DNA from: Acidobacteriaceae bacterium
GTDB lineage: Bacteria; Acidobacteriota; Terriglobia; Terriglobales; Acidobacteriaceae
Length of the DNA stretch: 64,000 nucleotides
Direction: 5' to 3'
Assembly: GCA_027449965.1 (NCBI GenBank)
Contig: DAIDKP010000020.1
Location: 1 to 64,000, forward strand
Shown: positions 44,142 to 52,389 of the stretch, piece by piece
Layout: every line of letters starts with the position of its first letter
How positions within the stretch are numbered: position 1 is the stretch's first letter
Program-made: the position numbers and the translations under genes
The notes under the pieces: generated by a model
Seen by the model: the letters and a program-made list of their open reading frames with translations, nothing else
What the model was told of the DNA's origin: nothing
The model's database searches: none

Positions 44142-45577
44142 GCACCTACGGCAACCTTCTCGCAATCCTGTGGCCTGAGTCGATTCTTGAAATCGCATCG
44201 CTGGCCATCCTGGTCGTCGATCTCGGCTTCATGCGTCGCGCCTCCAGTGCAGCCCGGATGAGCGTGGCAAGCACCCTGGGATCTTTCGGCGCATTGACCG
44301 CTCTTCTCTGGCTACTGATGCACGCGGGCAGCATGACCGTCATGGGCGGCGCGCTCGTCACGAATGCTTCGGTCGTCGCTGCTCAGGTCGGAATCCTGAT
44401 TCTGACAGCCCTCGTGTTGCTCCTGGGTGTTTCCGCGCGATTTACTCGCAATCCCGGGGAGTACGTGGCCCTGGTTCTGCTCGCAACCACGGGCATGTTG
44501 CTTGTGGCGGCCTCACGCGATCTGCTCATCATCTTTGTGGCCCTCGAGCTTCTCAGCCTTTCTCTGTACGTACTCTCAGCTTTCTCCAAACACTCGGCGG
44601 CCTCATCCGAAGCTGCGCTCAAGTACTACCTCTTTGGCGGAATGTCTGCGGCGTTTATGCTCTTCGGCTTCAGCTATCTGTACGGCATCACCGGTACCAC
44701 CCGTCTGACGGCGATTGCCGCCTCGCTTGCTTCCGCTTCTCTCACGCCCATCACCCTGGTGGCGCTCGTGCTGGTTGCGGTGGGCCTTGGATTCAAAGTC
44801 GCCGCTGTTCCGTTTCATATCTGGGCGCCTGATACCTATCTCGGAGCCCCCACTCCCGTCGCAGCGCTCATCGCCTCCGGTTCCAAGGTCGCAAGCTTTG
44901 CCGTGCTCATCGCCGTCACTGCCGCTCTGGCCCCCGCATGGGGTTGGACAGAAACGCTGCTCTGGATGGCAGGAACTTCCATCGTTCTCGGCAATCTGGC
45001 CGCGCTGGTTCAGTCCAGTGTGCGCCGCATCCTGGCCTACTCGGCCATCGCTCATGCTGGCTACATGCTGCTTGGCATCGCGGCCCACACCCTCGCGAGT
45101 GACCAGGCAGTGCTCCTTTATGCCTTGACCTACGCGCTCACCACTGTTGGAGCTTTCGCCGTGGTCGCCATCGTGGAGCGCGACGCGGGCAGTGACCGTC
45201 TGGACGCATTCGCTGGCCTCAGCGCACGCAGCCCCTTGCTCGCCGCCACGCTGATGGTCTTTCTGCTTTCGCTGGCTGGCATCCCGCCGCTTGTCGGCTT
45301 CTGGGTCAAGTTTCAGATGTTTGCTTCCGTCTTGCGCTCGCCGCTCGCCGCCTCCTGGGGAATTGGCATGGTGATCCTTGCCATCGCCGGCAGCGCTGTC
45401 TCGCTCTACTACTACCTTCAGGTTCTCAAGCGCGCCTGGGTCGCTCCGGCAGCGGTTTCCTCCAGGCTGGCGATTCAGCCCAGAGAGCTTCTTCTGCTGC
45501 TCCTGATCGCCATCACTGTCATTCTGCTGGGCATCTTTCCGGGCTGGCTGTTGCAATGGATTCCAATGGTTGGATGA
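44138..45577 (+). CDS. nuoN: Complex I subunit NuoN
   Basis: Antiporter-like subunit nearest to NuoK, 479 residues. Glu in FVALELLSLSLYVLS (helix 5), Lys in GLGFKVAAVPFHIWAPD (helix 7), Lys in GSKVASF and Lys in FWVKFQMF (helix 12) are present. In the loop where other subunits have Lys-Arg (LKRIFAYSS) it has VRRILAYSA. It is the last gene of the operon, overlapping the second nuoM by ATGA. I see no terminator before the converging glycosidase gene. Confidence 0.95.
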   Translation: MSTYGNLLAILWPESILEIASLAILVVDLGFMRRASSAARMSVASTLGSFGALTALLWLLMHAGSMTVMGGALVTNASVVAAQVGILILTALVLLLGVSARFTRNPGEYVALVLLATTGMLLVAASRDLLIIFVALELLSLSLYVLSAFSKHSAASSEAALKYYLFGGMSAAFMLFGFSYLYGITGTTRLTAIAASLASASLTPITLVALVLVAVGLGFKVAAVPFHIWAPDTYLGAPTPVAALIASGSKVASFAVLIAVTAALAPAWGWTETLLWMAGTSIVLGNLAALVQSSVRRILAYSAIAHAGYMLLGIAAHTLASDQAVLLYALTYALTTVGAFAVVAIVERDAGSDRLDAFAGLSARSPLLAATLMVFLLSLAGIPPLVGFWVKFQMFASVLRSPLAASWGIGMVILAIAGSAVSLYYYLQVLKRAWVAPAAVSSRLAIQPRELLLLLLIAITVILLGIFPGWLLQWIPMVG

Positions 45578-45616
45578 GGCTGCGCGTCCTTGATTCTGAT
45601 CGCTTCCACGGCCCCA

Positions 45617-46966
45617 TCAAGCCGACGCCAGCGGTATCAGGCGCGTAATCCTTCGCTTGCGAAGATAGTCCTCATCGCGACTCCGGCTCTCCAGCACCAT
45701 GGCTGCGTCCGTTCCCGCTGCCAGAAGCTTCATCCAGGCTGCGGCATACGTCCAATCTGCGGGCCAGGGTTTTCGGCTCAGTCCGCGATCCGGAATCACC
45801 AGCGCCGTTCTGGATCCCTCCGGCTGCGGTCGGTTCGCCCGGAACTCCCGAGCCAGTGAGGCAAATTGCTTTCCCAGAGGCTTGGGGTGATTGTTCAGGT
45901 CAAGCAGCCCAAGTGAATATTCATACGAACCGAAGCCGCCCATCGCCGGATTGAGATCGTGCGAGCACCACCATGTAATGCCCCACAGATTCCCGCGCCG
46001 AACCAGATTGCGAACTGTGTGCTGCATAAAGTCCGGTTTCGCAGCGGTGGGCATCTCGACATTGCCCACGCCAATCTCTTCCATCCACACGGGTCGCTCC
46101 GCATCGCGCTGATAAGCGGTTGCCAACTCCACTTCATAAGCGCCCAGGTGCCTGGCTTCCGCAGAATCATACGCAAAACGACTCAGTACACCGTCGAAAT
46201 AGATATACGAGTGAATCGCGGTAGCAGCCCCTGTATTCGCCAACGTCGATCGCGAAAAACCAAAATCTGCAAACCAGTGGGAGTGGTCGGCTCCGTTCAC
46301 ATGAAAGCGTCCGGGTGCAATCCGGCTACAGGTCTGCAGCATCTCGGTGGCCCACCGATCGGCTAGGGATGGCTCGACCGCATTCGGACCCGTCATCAGC
46401 ACGCCTAGCTCGTTTCCAATGTCAAAGCCCAGGAATCGCCGGTGGGTGCCCATGCCATCTGCGATCTTACGGAAAAGCAGTCTTTGTGCTTCAAGAACAG
46501 TAGCTGACGTGAAGATGTTCCGGTCGTCGTTCTTCTCCGGGCGAGCCAGCGGCGCGGTCCACGCAGGCAAAAACGACAATCCGCTCATCCATCCGTTGAG
46601 CACGGTGACTTCCACATCCAGTCCGCAACCATCCGCAGCTTCCAGCAGGCGATGGAGGTTTTCGATAGCCCGCTCGTTCACCGTATTGATTCCCGGCTGG
46701 AAGACCGGCCACAGGCACTGTGCCCGAATATGATCCATGCCCAGCGCCGCGATCCCTTCCAGATCGTCCACAATCGCCTGCTGATTCCAATCCTGCCAGC
46801 AGTACCACCAAAGACGGCGCGGCGTGTAGTTCACGCCAAATCGCAGTGCTCTGGCAGCAGCACCTCTGCCATCCGGGCCTGTTTCCTGCTGCTTCCGCGG
46901 AATGACCGCAGCCCCGGCTGAGGCGACCGCAACGGAGTGCAGAAAATCGCGGCGTGTTTCAATCAT
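45617..46966 (-). CDS. Tat-exported clan GH-A glycoside hydrolase (GH5-like)
   Basis: A predicted secreted beta-glycanase or beta-mannanase-like enzyme of 449 residues. It begins with a twin-arginine signal (MIETRRDFLHS followed by a short hydrophobic run). The TIM barrel shows the clan GH-A acid/base as Asn-Glu in FDIGNELG and a nucleophile Glu in VWMEEIGVG. HSYIYFDG lies between them. The family within clan A and the substrate are not certain. The end lies 39 bases from the nuoN stop. It is 28 bases downstream of the thiolase gene, on the same strand. Confidence 0.78.
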   Translation of the reverse strand: MIETRRDFLHSVAVASAGAAVIPRKQQETGPDGRGAAARALRFGVNYTPRRLWWYCWQDWNQQAIVDDLEGIAALGMDHIRAQCLWPVFQPGINTVNERAIENLHRLLEAADGCGLDVEVTVLNGWMSGLSFLPAWTAPLARPEKNDDRNIFTSATVLEAQRLLFRKIADGMGTHRRFLGFDIGNELGVLMTGPNAVEPSLADRWATEMLQTCSRIAPGRFHVNGADHSHWFADFGFSRSTLANTGAATAIHSYIYFDGVLSRFAYDSAEARHLGAYEVELATAYQRDAERPVWMEEIGVGNVEMPTAAKPDFMQHTVRNLVRRGNLWGITWWCSHDLNPAMGGFGSYEYSLGLLDLNNHPKPLGKQFASLAREFRANRPQPEGSRTALVIPDRGLSRKPWPADWTYAAAWMKLLAAGTDAAMVLESRSRDEDYLRKRRITRLIPLASA

Positions 46967-46994
46967 GGTTGACTCCGCGCATGAAGTCTTGAAG

Positions 46995-48200
46995 CTATGC
47001 GGGCCTGCGCAACACCGTCGCTACCGAGGCGCAGACAGGTCCGCCGATGTTGAATGTAGCCGCCGTGCGTGCATCGCGCACCTGCAATGCAGCAGGCACT
47101 TTGCCGAGTAACTGCCAGCTTGCCCAGCCCACCATGGCAATCCCCGTAGCTCCAACCGGATGTCCCTTGGCGATCAAACCGCCCGAGGTATTCAGCGCGC
47201 AACGTCCATGGACTTCGGCTTCACCTTCAGCCCAATAGGCGGCGCCGGAACCCGGCTTCACCAGACCCAGAATCTCCGCCGAAAGTGCGGCCATCACAGT
47301 GAAGCAGTCATGCACCTCTGCCGTCTGAATCTCCTCGGCTCCAACACCCGCCATCGCATACGCGGTTTGTACGGCGTAGTAGGCCGCCGCCGGCTTCAGC
47401 ACGTTGCGGCGTCCCTTTTGCAGCGGATCAACCGCACTGCCCCAGCCGGCAATCTGAACACAATCCCCGGCTCGCAATCCAAGCCGCTCCAGGCCAGCTT
47501 CCGTCGCCAGCAACAGCGCGGCATAGCCATCTGTAATCTGTGAAGAGTCGTACGTTTTCAGCGGCAGTCCTTCCACCAGATAGCGATTCGCGCCGGCGAT
47601 TGTCAGCGCCTGTTCGAGCGACAAATCCGTCTCACGCATCTGTGCAAAGGGATTCTGCCGCGCGTTCCTGTATTCCGTCACCGCCACCGATGCCAGCTCA
47701 CGCTCGCTCACGTCCCATCTCTGCATATAGGTCTGCATGATTTCGGCGAATATATGCGGAAAGACAAAAGTTTTTCCGGGCCTCTCCGCAGGATCGGAGA
47801 AATACCCCAGCGCTTCGCCCACGCGCTTGCCATCGGCTTTGCCCACATCGTCGCGCATCTTCTCCAGTCCCACGGCCAGTGCCGTTTCACCCATTCCGGC
47901 CTGCAATCGCACGATGCAGTTCACAATGGCCTGACCGCCCGAAGCACAGGCATTTTCCACGCTTTCAATAGGTTTTGCTTCCATGCCCGGAACGCCCGCC
48001 AGCAAGCCGGAGAGCAGCCCCTGCTGGTGCAGGGAAAAGCTGCACGCAGAGGCGATCGATGCCGAATCAATTGCTTTTGGATCGGTGTGCGCTTCTGCGC
48101 AGACTCCAGCTATCGCCGCGGCCAGCATCTGCTCCTGCGTCATGGACATCAGCTTCCCAAAGGGTGACTGAAAATAGCCTGCAATATAGATCTCTTTCAC
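46995..48200 (-). CDS. Thiolase family protein (SCP-x/acetyl-CoA acetyltransferase type)
   Basis: A 401-residue thiolase-fold protein. The nucleophile Cys is in VENACASGGQA, the HxxGATG segment appears as GHPVGATG, and VHDCFTVMA precedes it. The last common Cys motif is replaced by GGPVCASVATVL. This pattern fits lipid-transfer-protein-type thiolases rather than FadA. The GTG start overlaps the stop of the upstream GH5 gene (GTGA), so it is translated in a row of two sugar hydrolases, an unusual place. Its substrate is unknown. Confidence 0.85.
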   Translation of the reverse strand: MKEIYIAGYFQSPFGKLMSMTQEQMLAAAIAGVCAEAHTDPKAIDSASIASACSFSLHQQGLLSGLLAGVPGMEAKPIESVENACASGGQAIVNCIVRLQAGMGETALAVGLEKMRDDVGKADGKRVGEALGYFSDPAERPGKTFVFPHIFAEIMQTYMQRWDVSERELASVAVTEYRNARQNPFAQMRETDLSLEQALTIAGANRYLVEGLPLKTYDSSQITDGYAALLLATEAGLERLGLRAGDCVQIAGWGSAVDPLQKGRRNVLKPAAAYYAVQTAYAMAGVGAEEIQTAEVHDCFTVMAALSAEILGLVKPGSGAAYWAEGEAEVHGRCALNTSGGLIAKGHPVGATGIAMVGWASWQLLGKVPAALQVRDARTAATFNIGGPVCASVATVLRRPA

Positions 48201-49357
48201 TGTTCACTCCCGCTGCGCTGTCGGCTGTTATAGTCGCGAAGGATGCCCGCCTCACGTGCGCGATACGGCTTGCCATCCGGATAGAAAACATCGTGAAACC
48301 ACACCGGAGGCTGCTCGATCACATAGGGGCGCTGCCAGGAGTCCCACGGAAGATTCGTCTGGCTTTTGCCCACCACAAGGCCCCAGTTGATTGCGCCCAC
48401 CAGGTGCCTGCTCCACACAATGGGCAGAATCGTGTCAAACGTGCTGCCCACACTCCGCGCCATATATTCCGTGCACAGAATCGGCCGATGAAACTGTTGT
48501 AATTCATCGATGCGCTTTTCAAACTCCTCCGGCCATCCATAGTTATGAAAGCTGAGAATATCCGATTCCGACACTTGAATCTTCGCCACAGCGCTCATCG
48601 TTTGCTGGCTTGACCAGTCTCCCTGCCACACCCCGCTCGTCAGCGGCTGCGACGGATTCATTGAACGCGCCCAGGCAAAGACCTGTGGAAGCAGTTCGGC
48701 CACTCGCGCCACTTTGTTGGCCGGTTCCATCCAGTGATACTCGGGCCCGTTTGTATTGTCCGGCTCATTCCACAAGTCCCATGCCAGAATTCGATCATCC
48801 TGCGCAAAGGCTCCAATCACGCCTTTCACATAGGTTTCCAGCCGCGGCTGTTGCGCCGGGTCCATCAGCGCAATTTTTCCAGGGCTTTGCACCCAGCCCG
48901 AGTTGTGTACGCCAGGAATCGGTGGCCGTTGCGGACCCAATCTTGGGTACGGATCCCAGCACGAGTCGAAAAGCACAAACACCGGACGAATATGGTGCCT
49001 GGCTGCAATCGTCAAAAACGTGTTCATTCTCTGCGTCATTCCCGCCGCATCCTGCTCCCACAGCAGGTCATGCAGGAAGACCCGCATGGTCTTCATCCCC
49101 ACTCCCTGGGCATACCCCAGTTCCCGATCGATCGTGACAGGATCAAACGTAGCCGCCTGCCACATCTCAAGCTGGTTGATGGCATTCGAAGGAAGAAAAT
49201 TTCCGCCCGTCAGGATCGGCGATTGTCTGGTTTGCCATGCATTCGCTTCGGCTTCCGTCCATCGTGCTCGCGCATGGGTGACGGAGGAAGCACACACAAG
49301 CAGTATGGCCAGCAGGGAAGTGATTGTCTTCTGAAAAGACGCGGATCGTTGCACCAT
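48197..49357 (-). CDS. Secreted GH5-like cellulase/mannanase-family hydrolase
   Basis: A 386-residue secreted hydrolase with a signal peptide (cleavage near THARA). The GH5-like (or GH-A) barrel shows the acid/base DLWNEPDN and the nucleophile ILCTEYMAR, with WDPYPRLGPQR and FHNYGWPEEF lining the cleft. It is likely to act on a plant or microbial beta-glycan or beta-mannan; the precise family is unresolved. First gene of the GH-thiolase-GH run, divergent from the lactonase gene. Confidence 0.85.
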   Translation of the reverse strand: MVQRSASFQKTITSLLAILLVCASSVTHARARWTEAEANAWQTRQSPILTGGNFLPSNAINQLEMWQAATFDPVTIDRELGYAQGVGMKTMRVFLHDLLWEQDAAGMTQRMNTFLTIAARHHIRPVFVLFDSCWDPYPRLGPQRPPIPGVHNSGWVQSPGKIALMDPAQQPRLETYVKGVIGAFAQDDRILAWDLWNEPDNTNGPEYHWMEPANKVARVAELLPQVFAWARSMNPSQPLTSGVWQGDWSSQQTMSAVAKIQVSESDILSFHNYGWPEEFEKRIDELQQFHRPILCTEYMARSVGSTFDTILPIVWSRHLVGAINWGLVVGKSQTNLPWDSWQRPYVIEQPPVWFHDVFYPDGKPYRAREAGILRDYNSRQRSGSEQ

Positions 49358-49449
49358 GATTTCCTCACAAAGAGTTGTCTCGCAGCAATCGCGCGACTGC
49401 CGAGAATATCATACGACCAGATGCTTCCACCCCATGAGGTTCGTTTTCC

Positions 49450-50304
49450 ATGACCACCAGACCAGCCATCCGAATCGATGCTCACCAGCACTTCTGGCAA
49501 TATCATGCGCCAGAATTTGATTGGATCGATGATGCCATGTCGATGATCCGTCGCGATTTTCTGCCCACGGATCTGGAGCCTCTGCTCCAGGCCAATGCCA
49601 TCGACGCAAGCATCGTTGTGCAGGCCCGTCAGTCCATCGAAGAGACAGAGTGGCTGCTCGCTCAAGCCGTAATCCATCCCTGGATTGCGGGCGTCGTCGG
49701 ATGGCTGCCGCTGACTTCACCCAGCCTTCCCGCACTCCTTGATCGTTATTCCCATCAGCCCAAACTGCGTGGACTGCGACACGTGCTTCAGGCAGAGGCG
49801 GATGCATACTTTGAAGACGCAGACTTCCATCGCGGCCTCAAGCTGCTGCACACGTACGGCCTTGTCTACGATCTGCTCATTGTCGAGCGGCAGATGCCGG
49901 CAGCGCTGCGCCTGGTTGATCGCCATCCCGAGCAGATCATCGTTCTCGATCACCTTGCCAAGCCTCGCATCGCTGCTCAGGAACTGCAACCCTGGGCAGC
50001 GCATCTGCATCAGCTTGCACGACGAGAGCACGTTGTCTGCAAGCTCTCTGGTCTGGTTACAGAAGCGGACTATCAGCAATGGACCGTGGCCCAGCTGAAG
50101 CCATTTGTAGAGGTTGCGCTCGATGCTTTTGGACCTTCAAGGTTGCTTTTCGGATCCGACTGGCCGGTTTGCACCGTTGCCTGCGGCTATTCGCACTGGT
50201 GCAAGATCGCCGAGGAGATGCTCTCTACATGCACCGCCACGGAGCGCGATGCAATCTTCGGACTTAATGCGCAAAGAGTCTACGGTGCATCGACAGCGAA
50301 CTAG
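49450..50304 (+). CDS. Amidohydrolase-2 family sugar lactonase (L-fuconolactonase-like)
   Basis: A 284-residue metal-dependent TIM barrel similar to L-fucono-1,5-lactonase and L-rhamnono-lactonase. It shows IDAHQHFWQY at the start (metal HxH), GLRHVLQAE, LDHLAKP, CKLSGLVTEA and the terminal LFGSDWPVC Asp. It would open the lactone made by a sugar dehydrogenase. The FAH-family hydrolase and SDR genes beside it supply further steps of the same non-phosphorylating route (inference). It converges with the FAH gene, leaving 5 bases. Confidence 0.87.
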   Translation: MTTRPAIRIDAHQHFWQYHAPEFDWIDDAMSMIRRDFLPTDLEPLLQANAIDASIVVQARQSIEETEWLLAQAVIHPWIAGVVGWLPLTSPSLPALLDRYSHQPKLRGLRHVLQAEADAYFEDADFHRGLKLLHTYGLVYDLLIVERQMPAALRLVDRHPEQIIVLDHLAKPRIAAQELQPWAAHLHQLARREHVVCKLSGLVTEADYQQWTVAQLKPFVEVALDAFGPSRLLFGSDWPVCTVACGYSHWCKIAEEMLSTCTATERDAIFGLNAQRVYGASTAN

Positions 50305-50309
50305 AATTT

Positions 50310-51155
50310 TCAAATCGAACCAGGATTTTCTTCCGTAATCACAGGATTGTTCAGCGTTCCCAGACCCTCGACCGTGACGCTCACTTGATCTCCGTCTCGC
50401 AGCCAGCGCTTCGGAACTCGTGCAAAGCCCACACCGCTCGGCGTACCCGTCGAAATCACGTCTCCAGGTAGAAGAGGCGTCAGCGACGAGATGTATTCGA
50501 TCAGCTCCGGTACGCGAAAAATCAACTCACTGGTGTTCGAGTCCTGCAAGCTCTCCTGATTGATCTCCAGCCGGATGCGCAGCAAATGCGGATCAGCAAT
50601 TTCATCCCTGGTCACAATCGAAGGCCCCATCGGACAAAAGGTGGGAAGGCTTTTCGACAGGGACCACTGCGACGTCGAGAACTGCACATCGCGCGCGCTC
50701 ACATCATTGAGGATCGTATAGCCGTACACATGCTCCATCGCAGCTTCCGCCGATATCCGATATCCACCTTTGCCTATCACCACCGCCATCTCTGCCTCAT
50801 AATCCGGCTCTGCCGTTTCTCGCGGCAGCACAATGGCTTCATCGGGTCCGATGATCGAGGGAGTCATCTTGAAAAAGACAACCGGAAACTTCGGAATCTC
50901 CAGCCGCGACTCAATCGCATGATCGCGATAGTTCAACCCGATACAAAATATCCGGGGCGGATTCCTGATCGGTGCATGCAACCGGACTTCATGCAGTGGA
51001 AATCGTGCTGCATCGGAAGGGGTCGCATCCGAACTTTGTATGACCTGCAATGTGCTTTTGTAGCAACCGGACAGGTCAAGCACTTCACCCGATTCTTCCA
51101 GCAGATAGCCTGGCTTTTCGATCCTCTCGCGTGTGGAAAATGTCACTAGTTTCAT
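50310..51155 (-). CDS. Fumarylacetoacetate hydrolase family protein
   Basis: A 281-residue FAH-fold enzyme. The metal-binding residues appear in EPDYEAEMAVVIG with GLNYRDHA before it, and DVSARDVQF and the STGTPSGVGF loop follow. Close family members hydrolyse 2,4-diketo-3-deoxy-L-fuconate or -L-rhamnonate; others are hydratases or decarboxylases of catechol breakdown. The neighbouring lactonase and SDR favour the deoxysugar role. The ATG at 51155 is preceded by GGGGGG and gives the normal family N-terminus MKLVTF. Longer in-frame starts are not supported. Confidence 0.87.
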   Translation of the reverse strand: MKLVTFSTRERIEKPGYLLEESGEVLDLSGCYKSTLQVIQSSDATPSDAARFPLHEVRLHAPIRNPPRIFCIGLNYRDHAIESRLEIPKFPVVFFKMTPSIIGPDEAIVLPRETAEPDYEAEMAVVIGKGGYRISAEAAMEHVYGYTILNDVSARDVQFSTSQWSLSKSLPTFCPMGPSIVTRDEIADPHLLRIRLEINQESLQDSNTSELIFRVPELIEYISSLTPLLPGDVISTGTPSGVGFARVPKRWLRDGDQVSVTVEGLGTLNNPVITEENPGSI

Positions 51156-51214
51156 CGCATCCCCCCGAATGGCGTCCTCGCACCGTTGACTCAGTTTGTT
51201 CCGTAAAAACCTGT

Positions 51215-51991
51215 CTAAGCCGCCGTCCATCCACCATCGATGGTCATCAGAGATCCAGTCACAAAACTCGCCTCCGCAGAGGCAAGATAGCGGACCATCG
51301 ATGCGACGTCGTTCGGAGTGCCCAGCCGTCCAATGGGTTGACGGGCACGCAACTCCTCCCGCACTTTTTCCTTTTCGTGTGCGTGATACTTGTCCAGATA
51401 TCCTTCGACAAACGGCGTCTCCACGGTTCCAGGACAAATGGCATTCACGCGCAACTCACGCGGATACTCGACCGCCAACTGTCGTGTCATCGCGAGCACA
51501 GCACCCTTGCTGGTGCAATACGCAAAGCGCTGGCGAATGCCGATCATCCCGGCAACCGATCCAATATTCACAACACAGCCTTTGCGCTCGCTTGCCAGCA
51601 GCAACTTCAGCATCGCGCGCGTCACCAGATACACCGAGCGAACATTCACATCCATCAGGCGATCAAAATCTTCCTCGTCCGTCGTCGCAACCGAACCCAC
51701 ATGTCCAACCCCTGCGTTATTGACGAGCAGGTCCAACTGCGTCAGATCGTTCGCAACCGCAGCAATCGAACTCGCGTCTGTCACATCCATACAGACGGCC
51801 ATCGCGCGCAATCCAGCGGCCACCAGATCTGCCGCCAATCGTTGCGCTGCCTCCAGTTGAATGTCGGCGATGTAGACATGCGCTCCCGCGCGCGCCAGTT
51901 CGATCGCAGTCGCCTTGCCAATGCCGCTTGCTCCGCCCGTGATCAGTGCAACACAGCCATCCAGTCGAAATGCACCGCTTCGCTCAATGTC
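51215..51991 (-). CDS. Short-chain dehydrogenase/reductase
   Basis: A classical SDR of about 258 residues using NAD(P): TGGASGIG (cofactor loop), NNAGVG, the active-site YCTSK with an upstream Ser (NIGSVAG) and ICPGTVETPF. Asp in IADIQ after strand 2 suggests NAD preference. Context points to an L-fucose dehydrogenase or 2-keto-3-deoxy-L-fuconate dehydrogenase. I prefer the TTG at 51991, which has GGGAGG 8 bases before it; a TTG at 52036 adds 15 residues. The FAH gene follows after 59 bases. Confidence 0.87.
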   Translation of the reverse strand, partial: DIERSGAFRLDGCVALITGGASGIGKATAIELARAGAHVYIADIQLEAAQRLAADLVAAGLRAMAVCMDVTDASSIAAVANDLTQLDLLVNNAGVGHVGSVATTDEEDFDRLMDVNVRSVYLVTRAMLKLLLASERKGCVVNIGSVAGMIGIRQRFAYCTSKGAVLAMTRQLAVEYPRELRVNAICPGTVETPFVEGYLDKYHAHEKEKVREELRARQPIGRLGTPNDVASMVRYLASAEASFVTGSLMTIDGGWTAA

Positions 51992-52136
51992 CAATGGAAT
52001 GTCCTCCCGGATCCGTGATCGCCTTGCAACAGTCAACCGAGAACGTTTTCATCACGAGCCTGAACAAAATGTCGGATGCCATTTCCCGCTGACGGAGTTG
52101 GCTCTCTCGCTCACTTCAGCGTCGCCTTTCTCCAGC

Positions 52137-52358
52137 TCAGTCTTCCGACTCAAACGCCTCCAGGCTCAGCTCTCCATCTCGCTGTGCAATCAGCTTCTGC
52201 ACGCGTCCTTCGGCGGAGTCAAGTTCCTGTCGGCAGGCTGTGGAGAGCTGCACTCCTTGCTCAAACAATCGCACGGAATCTTCCAGCGTCAGTTCGCCCT
52301 TTTCCAGTTGCTGGACAATTGCTTCCAGCTTGCTCAGAGCCTCTTCAAACTTTGCCAT
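52137..52358 (-). CDS. xseB: Exodeoxyribonuclease VII small subunit
   Basis: A 73-residue helical protein that binds the XseA catalytic subunit of exonuclease VII. FEEALSKLEAIVQQLEKGELTLEDSV and the following LFEQG match the family closely. The ATG at 52358 gives the normal length; the open frame upstream only reads into the neighbouring gene. xseA is not in the window. It lies 31 bases after the methyltransferase/reductase gene. Confidence 0.93.
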   Translation of the reverse strand: MAKFEEALSKLEAIVQQLEKGELTLEDSVRLFEQGVQLSTACRQELDSAEGRVQKLIAQRDGELSLEAFESED

Positions 52359-52389
52359 CGTCGTTCTTCTTTCTCTGCTTTCTCGATCG

